Position numbers and translations under genes: made by a program
Part shown: piece after piece, positions 45,430 through 56,059 of the stretch
Numbering within the stretch: position 1 is the first letter of the stretch
Layout of the letters: the number at the start of each line of letters is the position of its first letter
Source of the DNA: Beroe forskalii
Taxonomy: Eukaryota; Ctenophora; Nuda; Beroida; Beroidae
Length of the DNA stretch: 64,000 bases
Direction: 5' to 3'
Assembly: GCA_011033025.1 (NCBI GenBank)
Contig: WFMF01000543.1
Coordinates: forward strand, 47,368 to 111,367
Notes under the pieces: model-generated
Databases searched by the model: none
The model's input: only the letters and a program-made list of their open reading frames with translations
What the model was told of the DNA's origin: nothing

Positions 45430-46119
45430 GGGGGGGGTGTCACTGTCCCAATTGTCCCAAACTCAAGAAAAAGTGGATTGGGACAGGGACAATTGGGACA
45501 AATGGGACATTTGGGACAAATGGGACAATTGGGACAAATGGGACAGAGAAAATGGAACAAATGGAACTCAAAAAAGTGAATTTGTACTGGGACAATTGGG
45601 ACATTTGGGACAAATGGGACAAATGGGACAGAGAAAATGGAACAAATGGGACTCAAAAAAGTGAATGCAGACTGGGACAAATGGGACAATTGGGACAAAT
45701 GGGACATTTGAGACAATTGGGACAAAAGTGAAAGAGTCAAATGGGGCTCAAATGATGGTTTTTTTGAGCAGTAGTTTAGTTTTTTTTGTCTCAAACCCTT
45801 TTACATAGCAGCACTTGCTGCGTTGCAACTGCCACTGTCTTTATTCTATCATACTTTTTGGGATAGGGAAGTGGGAACACTTGACCACTGCAACCAAACA
45901 CAACCTTAATATGTACCTACTTTCTACTGTAGTGTGAATATCACTTTCTTTTAAATGATAGAAAAACTTGGATCAATGTAAAAAATGATGAATGACCGAT
46001 TTTTTCAATTTTTTGTTTGTCCCAATTGTCCCAGTTGTCCCAATTGTCCCAAAAACCAGTCCCAAACTCAAAAAAAAGTAAATTGGGACAGGGACAATTG
46101 GGACACTGAAACTCCCCCC
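45430..46119. mobile_element. MITE-like element built of GGGACAA repeats
   Basis: Ends are inverted: a G run, then TGTCCCAATTGTCCC on the left (45430-45460), and the complement GGGACAATTGGGACA before a C run on the right (46090-46119). TATATA flanks both sides (45424-45429 and 46120-46125), consistent with insertion at TA. Much of the inside (45475-45730 and 46015-46105) is a tandem array of GGGACAAATGGGACAATT-type units. Three or more open frames across it are repeat artefacts. Confidence 0.72.
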
Positions 46120-46239
46120 TATATATAATGCGTCTTATTAATATATATATATATGTTTGTGGCGATTCATTTTCAAGTAAGCATCGAAATTATTTTTTAA
46201 TCGTGTTGTAAGAAAGTTATAATAAATCAGAAAAATAAA

Positions 46240-46960
46240 GAATTTTTTTGCGGTCACCCTGAGGGGAGTGGGGGGCCACGCCCTTTTTTTCGTCAAAATT
46301 AAAGTTTCGAATTTTTTCAAAATTCCTTCGCCATCGAGTTCCTTATGATGAATAAAAATTTTGAGAATTTTGTCCGCAATATTGGGTCACCCTGAGGGGC
46401 GTGGAGGCCACGCCCTTTTTCGCAAAAATTAAAATTTCGAATTTAAAAATTCTTTCGCCATTGTGTTGCTTATAATGAATAAAAATTTTGAGGATTTTTG
46501 CACAATATTGGTCGCCCTGAGGCATTGAGGGACCACGCCCTTTTTCCGTCAAAATTAAACTTTCGAATTTTTCAAAATTCCTTCGCCATCGAGTTGCTTA
46601 TGATGAATAAAATTTTTGATAATTTTGTCCATTTATTGTCAGTTAGAAAGGGGCGTGGTAAATTCACGCCTTTTTTCGCAAAATTAAAGTTTCGAATTTT
46701 TTCGAAATTCCTTCGCCATCAAGTTGCTTATGATCAGTTAAGCTTTTGAGAATTTTGTCCGCATGTTTGGGTCGCCCTGAGGGGCGGGAGGCCACGCCCT
46801 TTTTTTCCGCGAAAAATTAAAAATTCGAATTTTTTCGAAATTCCTCCGCCATCGAGTTGCTTATGATGAGCAAGGTTTTGAGAATATTGTCGGCAATATT
46901 GGGTTACCGTTGCGGGCGTGGGAAGCTTTTTTCGCAGAAATTAAAGTTTCAATTTCCCCT
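46240..46960. repeat. Tandem repeat, about 130 bp unit, about 6 copies
   Basis: GGTCACCCTGAGGGG-type phrases occur at 46250, 46385, 46511, 46770 and (altered) 46901, with a degenerate unit near 46640. Each is followed by a GGCGTGG/CCACGCC palindrome, CTTTTTTCGCAAAAATTAAA and CCTTCGCCATCGAGTTGCTT. Confidence 0.9.
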
Positions 46961-47732
46961 CCAAACTCGCACGGTCAAATCACTGTCAAAGGGACATGTG
47001 GCCCTTAGCTCATGCGGCTGCCATCATTCGCCGTCCGTAGGACGGGAACCGACTAGTCTATTTAATCTAAACTCTTACATTTATTTTATTGAATCTCTAT
47101 GATGACTGCCAGGCACCTTGCAAATTTATTTTTAATTTAATTAGCTGATTAATTGAGTGGTTAGAATTAGGTGGTTGGATAGTGATTATCTCAATAGTCT
47201 TTACCATCTCAATACCTAGGTACCATATTATTATCATATTTAACCATTTAACTATTTATGTAGGTACTAGAATACAATTAGTAACTTAACTTATTTTATG
47301 GTATTTATAATATTATCCTTGATTTTAACAATCGCTCATATTTATTTTTATGAATATTCTTTTAATAATTTTATCCTGTTTTTAAAAAAGTTTAAAGAAG
47401 ATTGTGAAAGCTTTGCTTTACTGTATATGAACGATCTCTTACAGGATTCTATGAAAAATATTTTTTTAATTTTAAACTTTTTGCTGGGGATTCCATCATT
47501 AATGTGACTGGCAATTCTTTCAATGAAAATTGTTATTTTCTGTCTTTACTGTTATTAATAAATAATAGCTGATCGGCTATCAACTTTTATGTTTCTATGA
47601 TAATGATAATTGTCCCTACTAGATATAATTATAATCTAGGACCCAATCATACTATCATAGAGGAAATTATATGCACATAGACCCAATATAATTTATACTA
47701 CAACAAATCATTGTCTAGGTGGGAGTGAAGTG
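46961..47732. other. Upstream region of GTF2H2, no feature resolved
   Basis: Very AT-rich. A 69-codon hydrophobic frame (47298-47507) has no known motif. The GTF2H2 promoter should lie near 47600-47730; no TATA box or initiator stands out. Confidence 0.45.
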
Positions 47733-47974
47733 ATGGATGAAGATAAAGATGGATATAGGTGGAAGGGAATATGAAGACGTGGGAGCTTATTCAGGAGACA
47801 GAGAGTGGTCTTATTGACAACACGGCGACCAGTGCAAAACAGAGAAGCGGAAACCTTCATCAACGATTGTCTAATGTTAAGTTAGGCGTTATGCGGCATG
47901 TGTTTTTGATTCTTGATCAGTCTCAAAATATGGATGACATTGATTTGAAACCAACTCGATTTATGTGTCTCCAA
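47733..47974 (+). CDS. GTF2H2: TFIIH subunit p44 (Ssl1), first coding exon, frame disturbed
   Basis: p44/GTF2H2 is a core subunit of TFIIH, which opens DNA in RNA polymerase II initiation and nucleotide excision repair; it binds and stimulates the XPD helicase through its N-terminal von Willebrand A-like domain. The start ATG 47733 gives MDEDKDGYRW. After two or three apparent single-base losses in G and A runs (47755-47775) the frame resumes as TWELIQETESGLID, then RLSNVKLGVMRHVFLILDQS and MDDIDLKPTRFMC, which is the start of the vWA domain. The pattern (missing bases only in homopolymers) suggests consensus error rather than a pseudogene. The exon ends at about 47974, where sequence quality collapses; no downstream exon is recognisable. 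Confidence 0.82.
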
Positions 47975-49182
47975 AACCAACCAAACCTAACCCCAAAATT
48001 TAAACCTAACCCAAACTAACCCCTAAAAAACCCCCCCAAACCCAAAACCTTCCCCCCTTTAAAACCTCAAACCCAAACCCCCTAAAAAACCTCCCCCAAC
48101 CCAAACTCTCCCAAAACCCTCCCCAAACCCTCCTAACTCAATTTGGACTCTTTAATTCATCGGCCCAAAAGTCGCAATGGGAAAAAAAAGGGGCCCCATA
48201 AATTTGGGCCCCTAGGGGATACCCCAGACTCGTCTCGCCGTGAAAACAAAAAAATAAAAAGGGGGCCCCTTTAAGGGGGGTAAAAACCCCAAGGCCCGTG
48301 GCGGGGGAAACTTTTCAGCCTATAGGCGCCGTTTTGACTTTGCAACCCCTTTGGCCCCTAAAGCGCTACCCCAACCCCGGATTGGGCCTTTGGACGCCGA
48401 ATCGGCTTTTTCAAAAATTTGCCAGTGGGGCCTTTAAATTTTTATTTTTTTTTCGAACGGACATCTTTTTTTGGGATTTTGTAACATTCTCAACAAACCC
48501 CTTTTTTTCCTTGGATACTTTGAAAATAAATATTTTCTCTCCTTTAAAAACAGGACTCATGTTTGGTGACGAGGTATGTGTGTTCTAAAAAACATAAAAT
48601 TTTTTGAAATTCTCTTCTTCTTTTGCTGTTTGGTTGTTTTCCCAAAAGACTTCCCTTTAATATCCCAATAATGCATTTTAAAGAAGGGGAAAATTTTATA
48701 AGGTCATTCTTTGAAAATCCACCTGAAAAATTTTGACATCAAAATCATTCCTTTCAATAATTTAACTGCATTTAAATTAAGGGAAGGGAATATAAGTCCC
48801 TTCATTTGTTCCCCCTACAATCAATAATTTTTTTGAATCTTCCCTTCATTATCTCTAACAATCATTTATAAAAGAATGATTTTTAAAACCCCAATTTTTC
48901 CTCACTTGCAATAATTTTGGCCCCAAATCTTTTCTGCCAATTTTAAAATTTTCAAACCCTTTATATTCCCCACTTGAAGATCAAAAGTCAATAATTTTTT
49001 GTCGCAATAAAAAGGGGAATGATTGCATTTGAAATAATTTTCATTTTTAATTTAAAATGCTAAGCCTAACAATGCAATATTTTTTAAAATGCATTTAAAA
49101 TTTCGTATCTTAATTTTTTTATTAAATAGGGCAAATGATGATATTAAAGCTGCGACTTTCTTGGATGAGCCCGTCAAAAATT
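47975..49182. other. Corrupted consensus, including a garbled copy of the foldback arm
   Basis: Long C, A and G runs without structure (48000-48540). Then 48549-49130 follows, with many substitutions and indels, the right arm of the foldback element (38386-39107): ACAGGACTCATGTTTG is shared at the start, and GATTGCATT, AATGCATTTAAA and TACGTAT-like marks recur in order. I read this as poorly polished sequence covering a second copy of that element. The 96-codon frame at 48298-48588 is not a gene. Confidence 0.65.
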
Positions 49183-49648
49183 AGAACGCTATTTTGCGCT
49201 CCTTTGGACATCTCTAACTCAAAGAGTTTTCATCGGATTATGTTTTACTTTGATCTGCTGCTTTTAGACCTTGAGATTTAGCTATAAAACGAGTTTCAGG
49301 GCGATCGGTCGTAGATTATTGTCCTGCGAGGCTTCTAAAAATCGAACTGCAAATTGATTGAAATTATGTTTATGACAAAAATTTGTACCGTAGCCCTATT
49401 CTGTGATACGATGGTGAACTGATAATGGTTTCTCCATGTCTCGCAGTGAATAGGGATGGGAAATATACGATGGAATAGTGAAGCACGTGAGTTCACGCGG
49501 ACGTTTTGTAGTTTGGGACTTCGTCAGGGTAAGTTGCGTGGGTTAGACTTGCGTGTGTGCTAGTAACGTAGGTTCAGACTACGTGAGGGTCCAAACTGCC
49601 TTTGGGCAAGTAACATGGGTTCAAACTAGATACATATGTCAAGATATC

Positions 49649-49791
49649 ACCACCAAAACCGTTGGACGGTTGGTCTAGTAACCCCCCGCGGGTTTGGATG
49701 TGACAACGGAAAATGAAAAGAGACAAAATGGGCTGATCACATCCAAACCAGCGGGGGGTTACTAGACCAACCGTCCAACGGTTTTGGTGGT
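49649..49791. repeat. Hairpin copy 1 (55-bp arms, 33-nt loop)
   Basis: Left arm 49649-49703 and right arm 49737-49791 pair except for one conserved mismatch (CGCGGG against CCAGCG). The arms begin ACCACCAAAACCGTTGGACG and end with the complement. Followed by a TA-rich microsatellite. Confidence 0.95.
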
Positions 49792-51334
49792 ATAATATAT
49801 AAGATTAATAATAATAATAAGAGCTGATAATTTGGGACCCAATTTAAAACGATGAGATCTCAAGAACGGGAAATGGTAGAGCCATGATCGAGGTCAAGTT
49901 TTGTTGATCTAAGATGGGAGTGTGGCTTAGGCTATAAGAGAAGTTCTGGTGACGTCATTTTCACGTCACTATGACGTCATCAACTTAGCGAAATTTTATT
50001 GCATTTTTAGCGAAAATAGGTAATTTTCGAGCGCTTTTTTCACAAAGAAGGAAAGGAGATAGCTCTCTGATTTTTCGGAACAATTTTTAGCAAATTTAAA
50101 GAGCTTTCAGAAAATCATATGGATTATTGGGCTATCTCGATTTTCATCGAGATATACGCGATTTTCTAAGGTACGGTGAAAAATCGATTTCCAAATTATT
50201 GGACAAAACTTAAACGAGTGAGATGTCAAGAACTACGACTTATCTTGAGATGAGACCGGTCAAAGTATGTTGTGCTAAGGCGGAATTGTGGCTTAGGCTA
50301 TATGGGAAGTTGGCTTGAGCCTATTTGGGTGCTGTGATGACGTCATCAAAATCGCGTAAAACCACTAAAATAGCGTATTTTGCGATAGAATGCTATTTTG
50401 CGCTACTTTGGACATCTCCGACTCAAAGATTTTCATCGGATTATGTTTTACTTTGATATGATGCTTTAAGACCTTAAGATTTAGCTATAAAACGAGTTTC
50501 AGGGCGATCGGTCGAAGATTGTTGTCGTGGGAGGCTTCTAAAAATTGAACTGCAAATTGATTGAAATTACGTTTATGACGAAAAATTGTACTGTAAGCCT
50601 ATTCTGTGATACGATAGTCAACTGATAATGGTTTCTATGTCTCACAGTGAATAGGGATGGGAAATATACGATGAACTAGTGGAGCACGTGAGTTCACGCG
50701 GACGTTTTGTAGAAATTAGGGATTTAAAGAAATTGATATTTACACGGGATTTTCGACTTGATTACGTTGAAATGAGTTCAAATACGACTAATGCACATGA
50801 AATAAGATGCATGTGCTATACTTCAGCACGTGAGTACACACGGACGTTTTGTAGAAATTAGGAGGTTTAAAGAAATTAATGTTTACACTGGATTTTCGAC
50901 TTGATTATGTTGGAATGAGTTTAAATACGACAAATGCACGTGAAATGAGATCTGGTTTGCCATTTTTCAGCACGTGAGTACACACGGACGTTTCGTAGAA
51001 ATTAGGGATTTGAAGAAATTGATATTTACACGGGATTTTCGACTTGGTTACGTTGAAATAAGTTCAAATACGACTTATGTACGAAATTAGATCTGGTTGC
51101 TATATTTAAGCACGTGAGTTCGCGTGGACGATTTGTAGAAATTAAGAAATATATCAATTCTAGCAATTCCAAGTTAGAATAACGTAGTTTTGGACTTTGT
51201 CAGGGTAAGTTACGTGGGCTCGGCTTGCGTGTGGGTAAGTTACGTGGATTCAGACTACGTGAGGGCAAGTAATGTGGGTTCGAACTGCCTTTGGGCAGTT
51301 AACATGGGTTCAAACTACATACATCTGTCAAGAT

Positions 51335-51482
51335 ATCGTCACCAAAACCGTTGGACGGTTGGTCAAGTAACCCCCGCGGGTTTGGATGTGACAACGGAAC
51401 CTGTAAAGAAACAAAATGGGCTGATCACATCCAAACCAGCGGGGGGTTACTTGACCAACCGTCCAACGGTTTTGGTGACGAT
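51335..51482. repeat. Hairpin copy 2 (variant with matching changes in both arms)
   Basis: Differs from the other four by TCAAG for TCTAG in the left arm and CTTGA for CTAGA in the right arm. At the outer ends it has ATCGTCACC against GGTGACGAT instead of ATCACCACC against GGTGGT. Pairing is preserved in each case. It also has one C fewer in the left C run. Confidence 0.93.
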
Positions 51483-51553
51483 TCCCGCCCTGGCCCGCGG
51501 TAAAAAGAAAACTGGCCAGGGGTATAAGTTAGAGATTTGAGTGTCACAGGGTG

Positions 51554-51555
<2 letters not shown>

Positions 51556-51585
<30 letters not shown>

Positions 51586-51782
51586 GTTGAACTTTAAACA
51601 CTACTTTAAAGATAACTTTTACTCAGCAGTGTTGAAACTAATTACCTACAAATATGAATTAAGATACCAGAAAGTTATTGTCAAAAGTGAGCAATAAATT
51701 ATTATGCAGTTTAGAAAAAGGTTAATGTTTATGTCAGCTTAAAACCACAATCAAAAATATGCGCAATCATAAACATAAAGAA
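51556..51782 (-). mobile_element. 3' UTR and (TAA)n tail of retrotransposon B
   Basis: About 200 bp of 3' UTR follow the ORF2 stop. The element ends in a ten-unit (ATA/TTA)n microsatellite (51556-51585), typical of several non-LTR clades. The 5' flank of the element is also a TAA/TA microsatellite, so a target duplication cannot be defined. Confidence 0.85.
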
Positions 51783-54656
51783 TTAGCTATATAATTTATC
51801 TACTTCTACAGAATTGAGTCTAAATAAATAAGTTTTCAGTTTTGATTTGAATTCATTAACATTAGCTGCTGAAGAGATGTTAGCTGGGAGTCTATTGAAA
51901 ATCCTTGGAGCAATATGAGAAAAACATCTTTTACCATATTTAGAGTTCGAAAAGGGTGTAACAAGTCTAATAACATGTCCATGATGAGCATACTTAAACA
52001 TATCCTGGATGTAAAAAGGAGCAGTTCCAATAATAGCCTTGTATGTCAGCAGTGCAATTTTGAATAGTATTCTTTTTCTGATATCAAGCCAGTGCAAAGT
52101 TGTGAGGTCTTCACCAAGATGGTCATATTTGAATTTACCTGTTATTACCTTGCTTGCTGCATTCTGAATCAACTGTAACTGGTTTATCTGCCTTTCACCA
52201 GCTCCTATATAAAGGGCATTACAGTAGTCAAGACAAGATAAGACCATACTATTGACAACTAATTTCATACAGCTTTCAGGTAAAAGCTGTCTAATTTTTC
52301 TAAGGTTTCTGATTGTATGGAAGCATTTCTTTTTCAGCGATACAATCTGTTCATCAAATTGTAGTCTACTATCGATCCTGAAACCTAAACTCTTAACAGA
52401 TGAAACGAACATGATGTTTGTGAACTGAGTAAGAGCAACTCCACTAATATCTATTTCTCTCAGAACATTACTTGGTCCCAATACTATGATCTCAGTTTTG
52501 GACCTATTCAGCTGAAGGTAGAACTGAGACATCCATTTTTCAATGGTATGAAAACAGTTTGTAAGCTCCTGAGTTATCACTTGAACTTGCTGAGCAGGAC
52601 TGAAAGCTTTAAGAACTTGATGGTCATCAGCATATCCTATGATATCAAAATTTAGCTTTTTTACAAGATGATAAATTGATCTGAGATACAGATTAAACAG
52701 AACAGGTCCCAGGACAGACCCCTGTGGTACACCGAAACGTATTGTGATGCTCTCAGATGTTGTACTACCAAGTCGAATTCTTTGTGACCTGCCTTTTAGA
52801 AAACTAGTGAACCATGCTAGAGCAGTACCCCTTATTCCTATTTCATTTTTGAGTATTTGTAGCAAAAGATTGTGATCAACAGTATCAAATGCAGCACTCA
52901 GATCCAATATCATTATGATAGTCGCAGTTCTTTCATCTGCAGCAATTAAGACATCATTTACAACCTTAACTAGAAGAGTCTCAGTGCTATGATTTGTCTT
53001 ATATGCAAACTGTTCAGGACACTGGAGTTCATTTCTGCTAAGATGATCATTAAGCCGTTTTAACACAACTCTTTCAATCAATTTACCCAGAAAAGTTAGA
53101 TTTGATACTGGCCTGTAATTCTTCAGAACATTGTTATCAAGGCTTTCACCCTTAATAATAGGGATTATGTCTGCCATTTTAACACCATCCATACTACCAG
53201 AAGACAAGGATAGGTTTACAAGTTTGACTAAATGAGGTAGCAGACAAGACATATTCTCCTTGTATAAATTCTGAGGTAATATGTCAGTCTGTGAGCAATT
53301 AATTCCACACTCATCAATTATGGCCTTCAATTCGCATTCAGTGGTTGGTTCAAACTCTATTAACAGTGATGGGCATGATTCAGGAGTACTAGGTTCTGAT
53401 GATATGGGGACTTTGTCTCTTATATCACTGATTTTGTTAACAAAATACTGATTAAATTCATCAGCAAGAGTATTTATGTCATCTATATGATCTGGGAGCA
53501 CTGTTGTCTGTTTTCTATCAAGAACTCTGTTCACCATCTTATACAAAGTTCTGGTTTTATGACTAGCATTTTCAATCCTTTTCTCAAGATAATCTCGTTT
53601 TTTCTGCTTTGCAAGTTTATTTGCTTCTATACAAAGGTTTTGATAAAGGATGTAGTCATTTTCAGATCTATGTCTCTTTGATTCAGCCTTTCGCCGCAAT
53701 TTTCTCAGTTCACGATATTCTTGATCGAACCAGGGTGCTTTATCAACAACTGATATCATTCTTGATTTGTATGGGGCATGATTATCGAGAAGAGCGTGTA
53801 GAGAACTGGTAAGCAATTCTACTGATGAGCCAAAACTTCCAGACAGTCTGAAATTTTCTAAAATACCCATAAGATCACTATCAAAACTATGTTGATCTAT
53901 AGCCTTCATGTCACGGTATTTTATAGACTTGAAATATTTCTTTTCAAGACCCATACTTATATCACAATAAATAGGGAAATGATCAGATCCCAGTGTATGA
54001 ATCGAATCAATGTGGTGTACATTACATGAAACCTGATTATCCAATGAGTTAAGAAATATTTGGTCAAGTGATTCACCATTGATATGGGTTGGTTCATCTA
54101 TGAGTTTTCGCATGCCATAAGAAATAAAAGTATCCAGTGCTTTCTTTGCAACTCCACCATCATCAAAATGGATATTTAGATCACCTACAACCATGAATGA
54201 ATCACATCTTGTTGATATGTCACTCAAAAGCAAATCAAGCTCTTTAACAAACTGAGTTGTTAATGGACCAGTTCTATACAAAACGGCTATGATTGTCTTG
54301 CATTTGCCTGATTTCAGTAACCTTATAGTCACTTCAAATGAACTGAAAGAGTTACAGGGGTTTATAGGGGAGCTTTTGATAGATGATTTCACAATAAGAG
54401 CAACTCCACCACCTCTTTGACCAGTTCTATGCTCATGAAAAATTGCATACCCATATTCTTTAATGGTACCAGTTGTAACATTTGTTGCATCAGTAAGCCA
54501 AGTTTCACATAAAGCTGCCATGTCTATGTCCCTATCTTCCATAAGCTGCATGAACTGACCAATCTTATTATTGATTGACCTTGGATTGAATAAGAGAAAT
54601 TTTATAGCTGTGTTGTTTAATCCATTTATTGCTTTTGGTGAAAAGGAATGGATGCC
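51783..54656 (-). CDS. Retrotransposon B ORF2: APE endonuclease and reverse transcriptase, intact
   Basis: Endonuclease nicks target DNA and the RT primes cDNA there. The frame is open from 54656 to the stop at 51783. Counting from the first ATG (54551): CETWL at 15-19, RRGGGV near 46, GDLN 123-126, GSDH 188-191, NYRPVSN 478-484, LDLSAAFDTVDH 549-560, GVPQGSVLGP 607-616, catalytic YADD 640-643, then the C-terminal domain to 922. The ATG at 54551 lies inside the endonuclease. Conserved residues FLLFNPRSINNK lie upstream of it in the same open frame, and no other ATG follows the in-frame TAA at 54657-54659. ORF2 overlaps ORF1 by 31 nt in the -1 frame, so translation probably relies on reinitiation or frameshifting. 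CR1/L2/Daphne-like by eye; the clade is not certain. Confidence 0.93.
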   Translation of the reverse strand, partial: GIHSFSPKAINGLNNTAIKFLLFNPRSINNKIGQFMQLMEDRDIDMAALCETWLTDATNVTTGTIKEYGYAIFHEHRTGQRGGGVALIVKSSIKSSPINPCNSFSSFEVTIRLLKSGKCKTIIAVLYRTGPLTTQFVKELDLLLSDISTRCDSFMVVGDLNIHFDDGGVAKKALDTFISYGMRKLIDEPTHINGESLDQIFLNSLDNQVSCNVHHIDSIHTLGSDHFPIYCDISMGLEKKYFKSIKYRDMKAIDQHSFDSDLMGILENFRLSGSFGSSVELLTSSLHALLDNHAPYKSRMISVVDKAPWFDQEYRELRKLRRKAESKRHRSENDYILYQNLCIEANKLAKQKKRDYLEKRIENASHKTRTLYKMVNRVLDRKQTTVLPDHIDDINTLADEFNQYFVNKISDIRDKVPISSEPSTPESCPSLLIEFEPTTECELKAIIDECGINCSQTDILPQNLYKENMSCLLPHLVKLVNLSLSSGSMDGVKMADIIPIIKGESLDNNVLKNYRPVSNLTFLGKLIERVVLKRLNDHLSRNELQCPEQFAYKTNHSTETLLVKVVNDVLIAADERTATIIMILDLSAAFDTVDHNLLLQILKNEIGIRGTALAWFTSFLKGRSQRIRLGSTTSESITIRFGVPQGSVLGPVLFNLYLRSIYHLVKKLNFDIIGYADDHQVLKAFSPAQQVQVITQELTNCFHTIEKWMSQFYLQLNRSKTEIIVLGPSNVLREIDISGVALTQFTNIMFVSSVKSLGFRIDSRLQFDEQIVSLKKKCFHTIRNLRKIRQLLPESCMKLVVNSMVLSCLDYCNALYIGAGERQINQLQLIQNAASKVITGKFKYDHLGEDLTTLHWLDIRKRILFKIALLTYKAIIGTAPFYIQDMFKYAHHGHVIRLVTPFSNSKYGKRCFSHIAPRIFNRLPANISSAANVNEFKSKLKTYLFRLNSVEVDKLYS

Positions 54657-56059
54657 TTAACTCTCTTCTGATGTTCCAGATATACTGGGCAGTTCAAGTC
54701 ACCAGCTTGGTGATCAGTATCTGCATTCCCATTTTTAACACAGTTTGCACAGCACCTATCAATTGAATGAGCAGACTTAGGACAGGATTTTGTCTCATGA
54801 TCTCCTGAGCAGAAACCACAAACTGATGGTTTAGTACAATCCTTACTATGGTGTCCATACTCTTGACACTTATAACACCTCAGTACATATATACTGTCAT
54901 ACACTTTACATGTGGACTGGAAGCCCATGTATGCCCTATCACCCTGATTTGATAGTATAGATCTGATGATATTGCTAACACGCACTATAGCTTTGAACAA
55001 ATTGGGATTATTCTTTAGAGGTTGTATTGCAATAACATCTATGAATTTGTCATCATCAGTAGTAGAATTTGATTCAAGAAGTGTTGATATTCCAGGATTT
55101 TGTCTTCTGAGCATGGATTCAATCTCTTCCTTTTTATATTCCTTTTTCAACCCAACTATGTGAATAGTTGGGACTCTTGTGGCAACTTTTTTCACAGAAT
55201 GTCCAGGCAAAGCATTTTTCAATACTTGAGTGAATTTAGTGGCATCACTTTTGTTATTAAGGACAATACCAGTGCTATCAGATCTTGACAAATTGAAAGT
55301 TTTCTGAATTGGTATACCCTGCTCTACACAGACTTTTTCTAACATATCAGAATTTGGTTTAGTACCATTTTCATCTTTACTAATTGCAAGAACATGCTTG
55401 ATATTTTCAATTTTTTGATGATCATTCCATACATTAGTGTTATTTGTGATATCTGAGACTATATTAACAGCATTGTTAGATGGAGGAGTTTGGGTTATCA
55501 GCTTTTTAATCTCACTGATTTCAGATAAGAAGTTTGCATTCATGATATCCATTTTCTTATCTAAAAGATCAACTCTATCAGATTTCTCCTTGGCTTTAGC
55601 TGTTGTATGTTTGATATTACAATCATCACAAATAAATACAAAGCTGCCTGGGCGTGAAGCATTTACACCACCCTTTGCAGAAACCTTAGTGAAAGATTTA
55701 TAAAAAGATGATGTACAGATTATATCATTACCAGACTTTTCACCATTTAAATCTTTACAAACAGCATGAAATGATTGATGACATAACCAACATGAAAGAG
55801 CAGTTTTTAGTGCATCAGTGTCATGACAGGACAAACAGATACCTGACTTATCAATGGTTGCATAGCTTTGAGTAGATTGAGTGGTGGGTGAGGTAGAGGG
55901 TGAGCTGTTGTTGGTAGTTGAATCATGAGGTGAGGTGGAGCTGGTACCAAGCACTACTTTCATTGGCTTGGACACCAGGACATGATCATTGCCATTAACT
56001 ACCTGAAATGAATCTGAGGCCCCCTCACCTTCATCTTCCAAACCAGCTTCCTGTGACAT
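54626..56059 (-). CDS. Retrotransposon B ORF1: PHD finger and zinc-knuckle protein, intact
   Basis: Nucleic-acid-binding partner of ORF2 that coats element RNA. 477 residues from ATG 56059. The N-terminal 70 residues are Ser/Thr-rich. A PHD-type finger follows (C75-x2-C78, C90-x2-C93, H98-x2-C101, C144-x2-C147), then a coiled-coil stretch at about 161-190, an alpha/beta region at about 280-390, zinc knuckles C395-x2-C398-x4-H403-x4-C408 and C414-x2-C417-x3-H421-x4-C426, and a third Cys/His group (C437, C440, H450, C457). The end is SIPFHQKQ, as in the other families of this window. No frameshift or stop, so this copy may be active or very young. Confidence 0.93.
   Translation of the reverse strand: MSQEAGLEDEGEGASDSFQVVNGNDHVLVSKPMKVVLGTSSTSPHDSTTNNSSPSTSPTTQSTQSYATIDKSGICLSCHDTDALKTALSCWLCHQSFHAVCKDLNGEKSGNDIICTSSFYKSFTKVSAKGGVNASRPGSFVFICDDCNIKHTTAKAKEKSDRVDLLDKKMDIMNANFLSEISEIKKLITQTPPSNNAVNIVSDITNNTNVWNDHQKIENIKHVLAISKDENGTKPNSDMLEKVCVEQGIPIQKTFNLSRSDSTGIVLNNKSDATKFTQVLKNALPGHSVKKVATRVPTIHIVGLKKEYKKEEIESMLRRQNPGISTLLESNSTTDDDKFIDVIAIQPLKNNPNLFKAIVRVSNIIRSILSNQGDRAYMGFQSTCKVYDSIYVLRCYKCQEYGHHSKDCTKPSVCGFCSGDHETKSCPKSAHSIDRCCANCVKNGNADTDHQAGDLNCPVYLEHQKRVKASIPFHQKQ

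Noticed and set aside
48298-48588. 96-codon plus frame
   Set aside because: Lies in sequence that looks like corrupted consensus and overlaps a garbled copy of the foldback arm.
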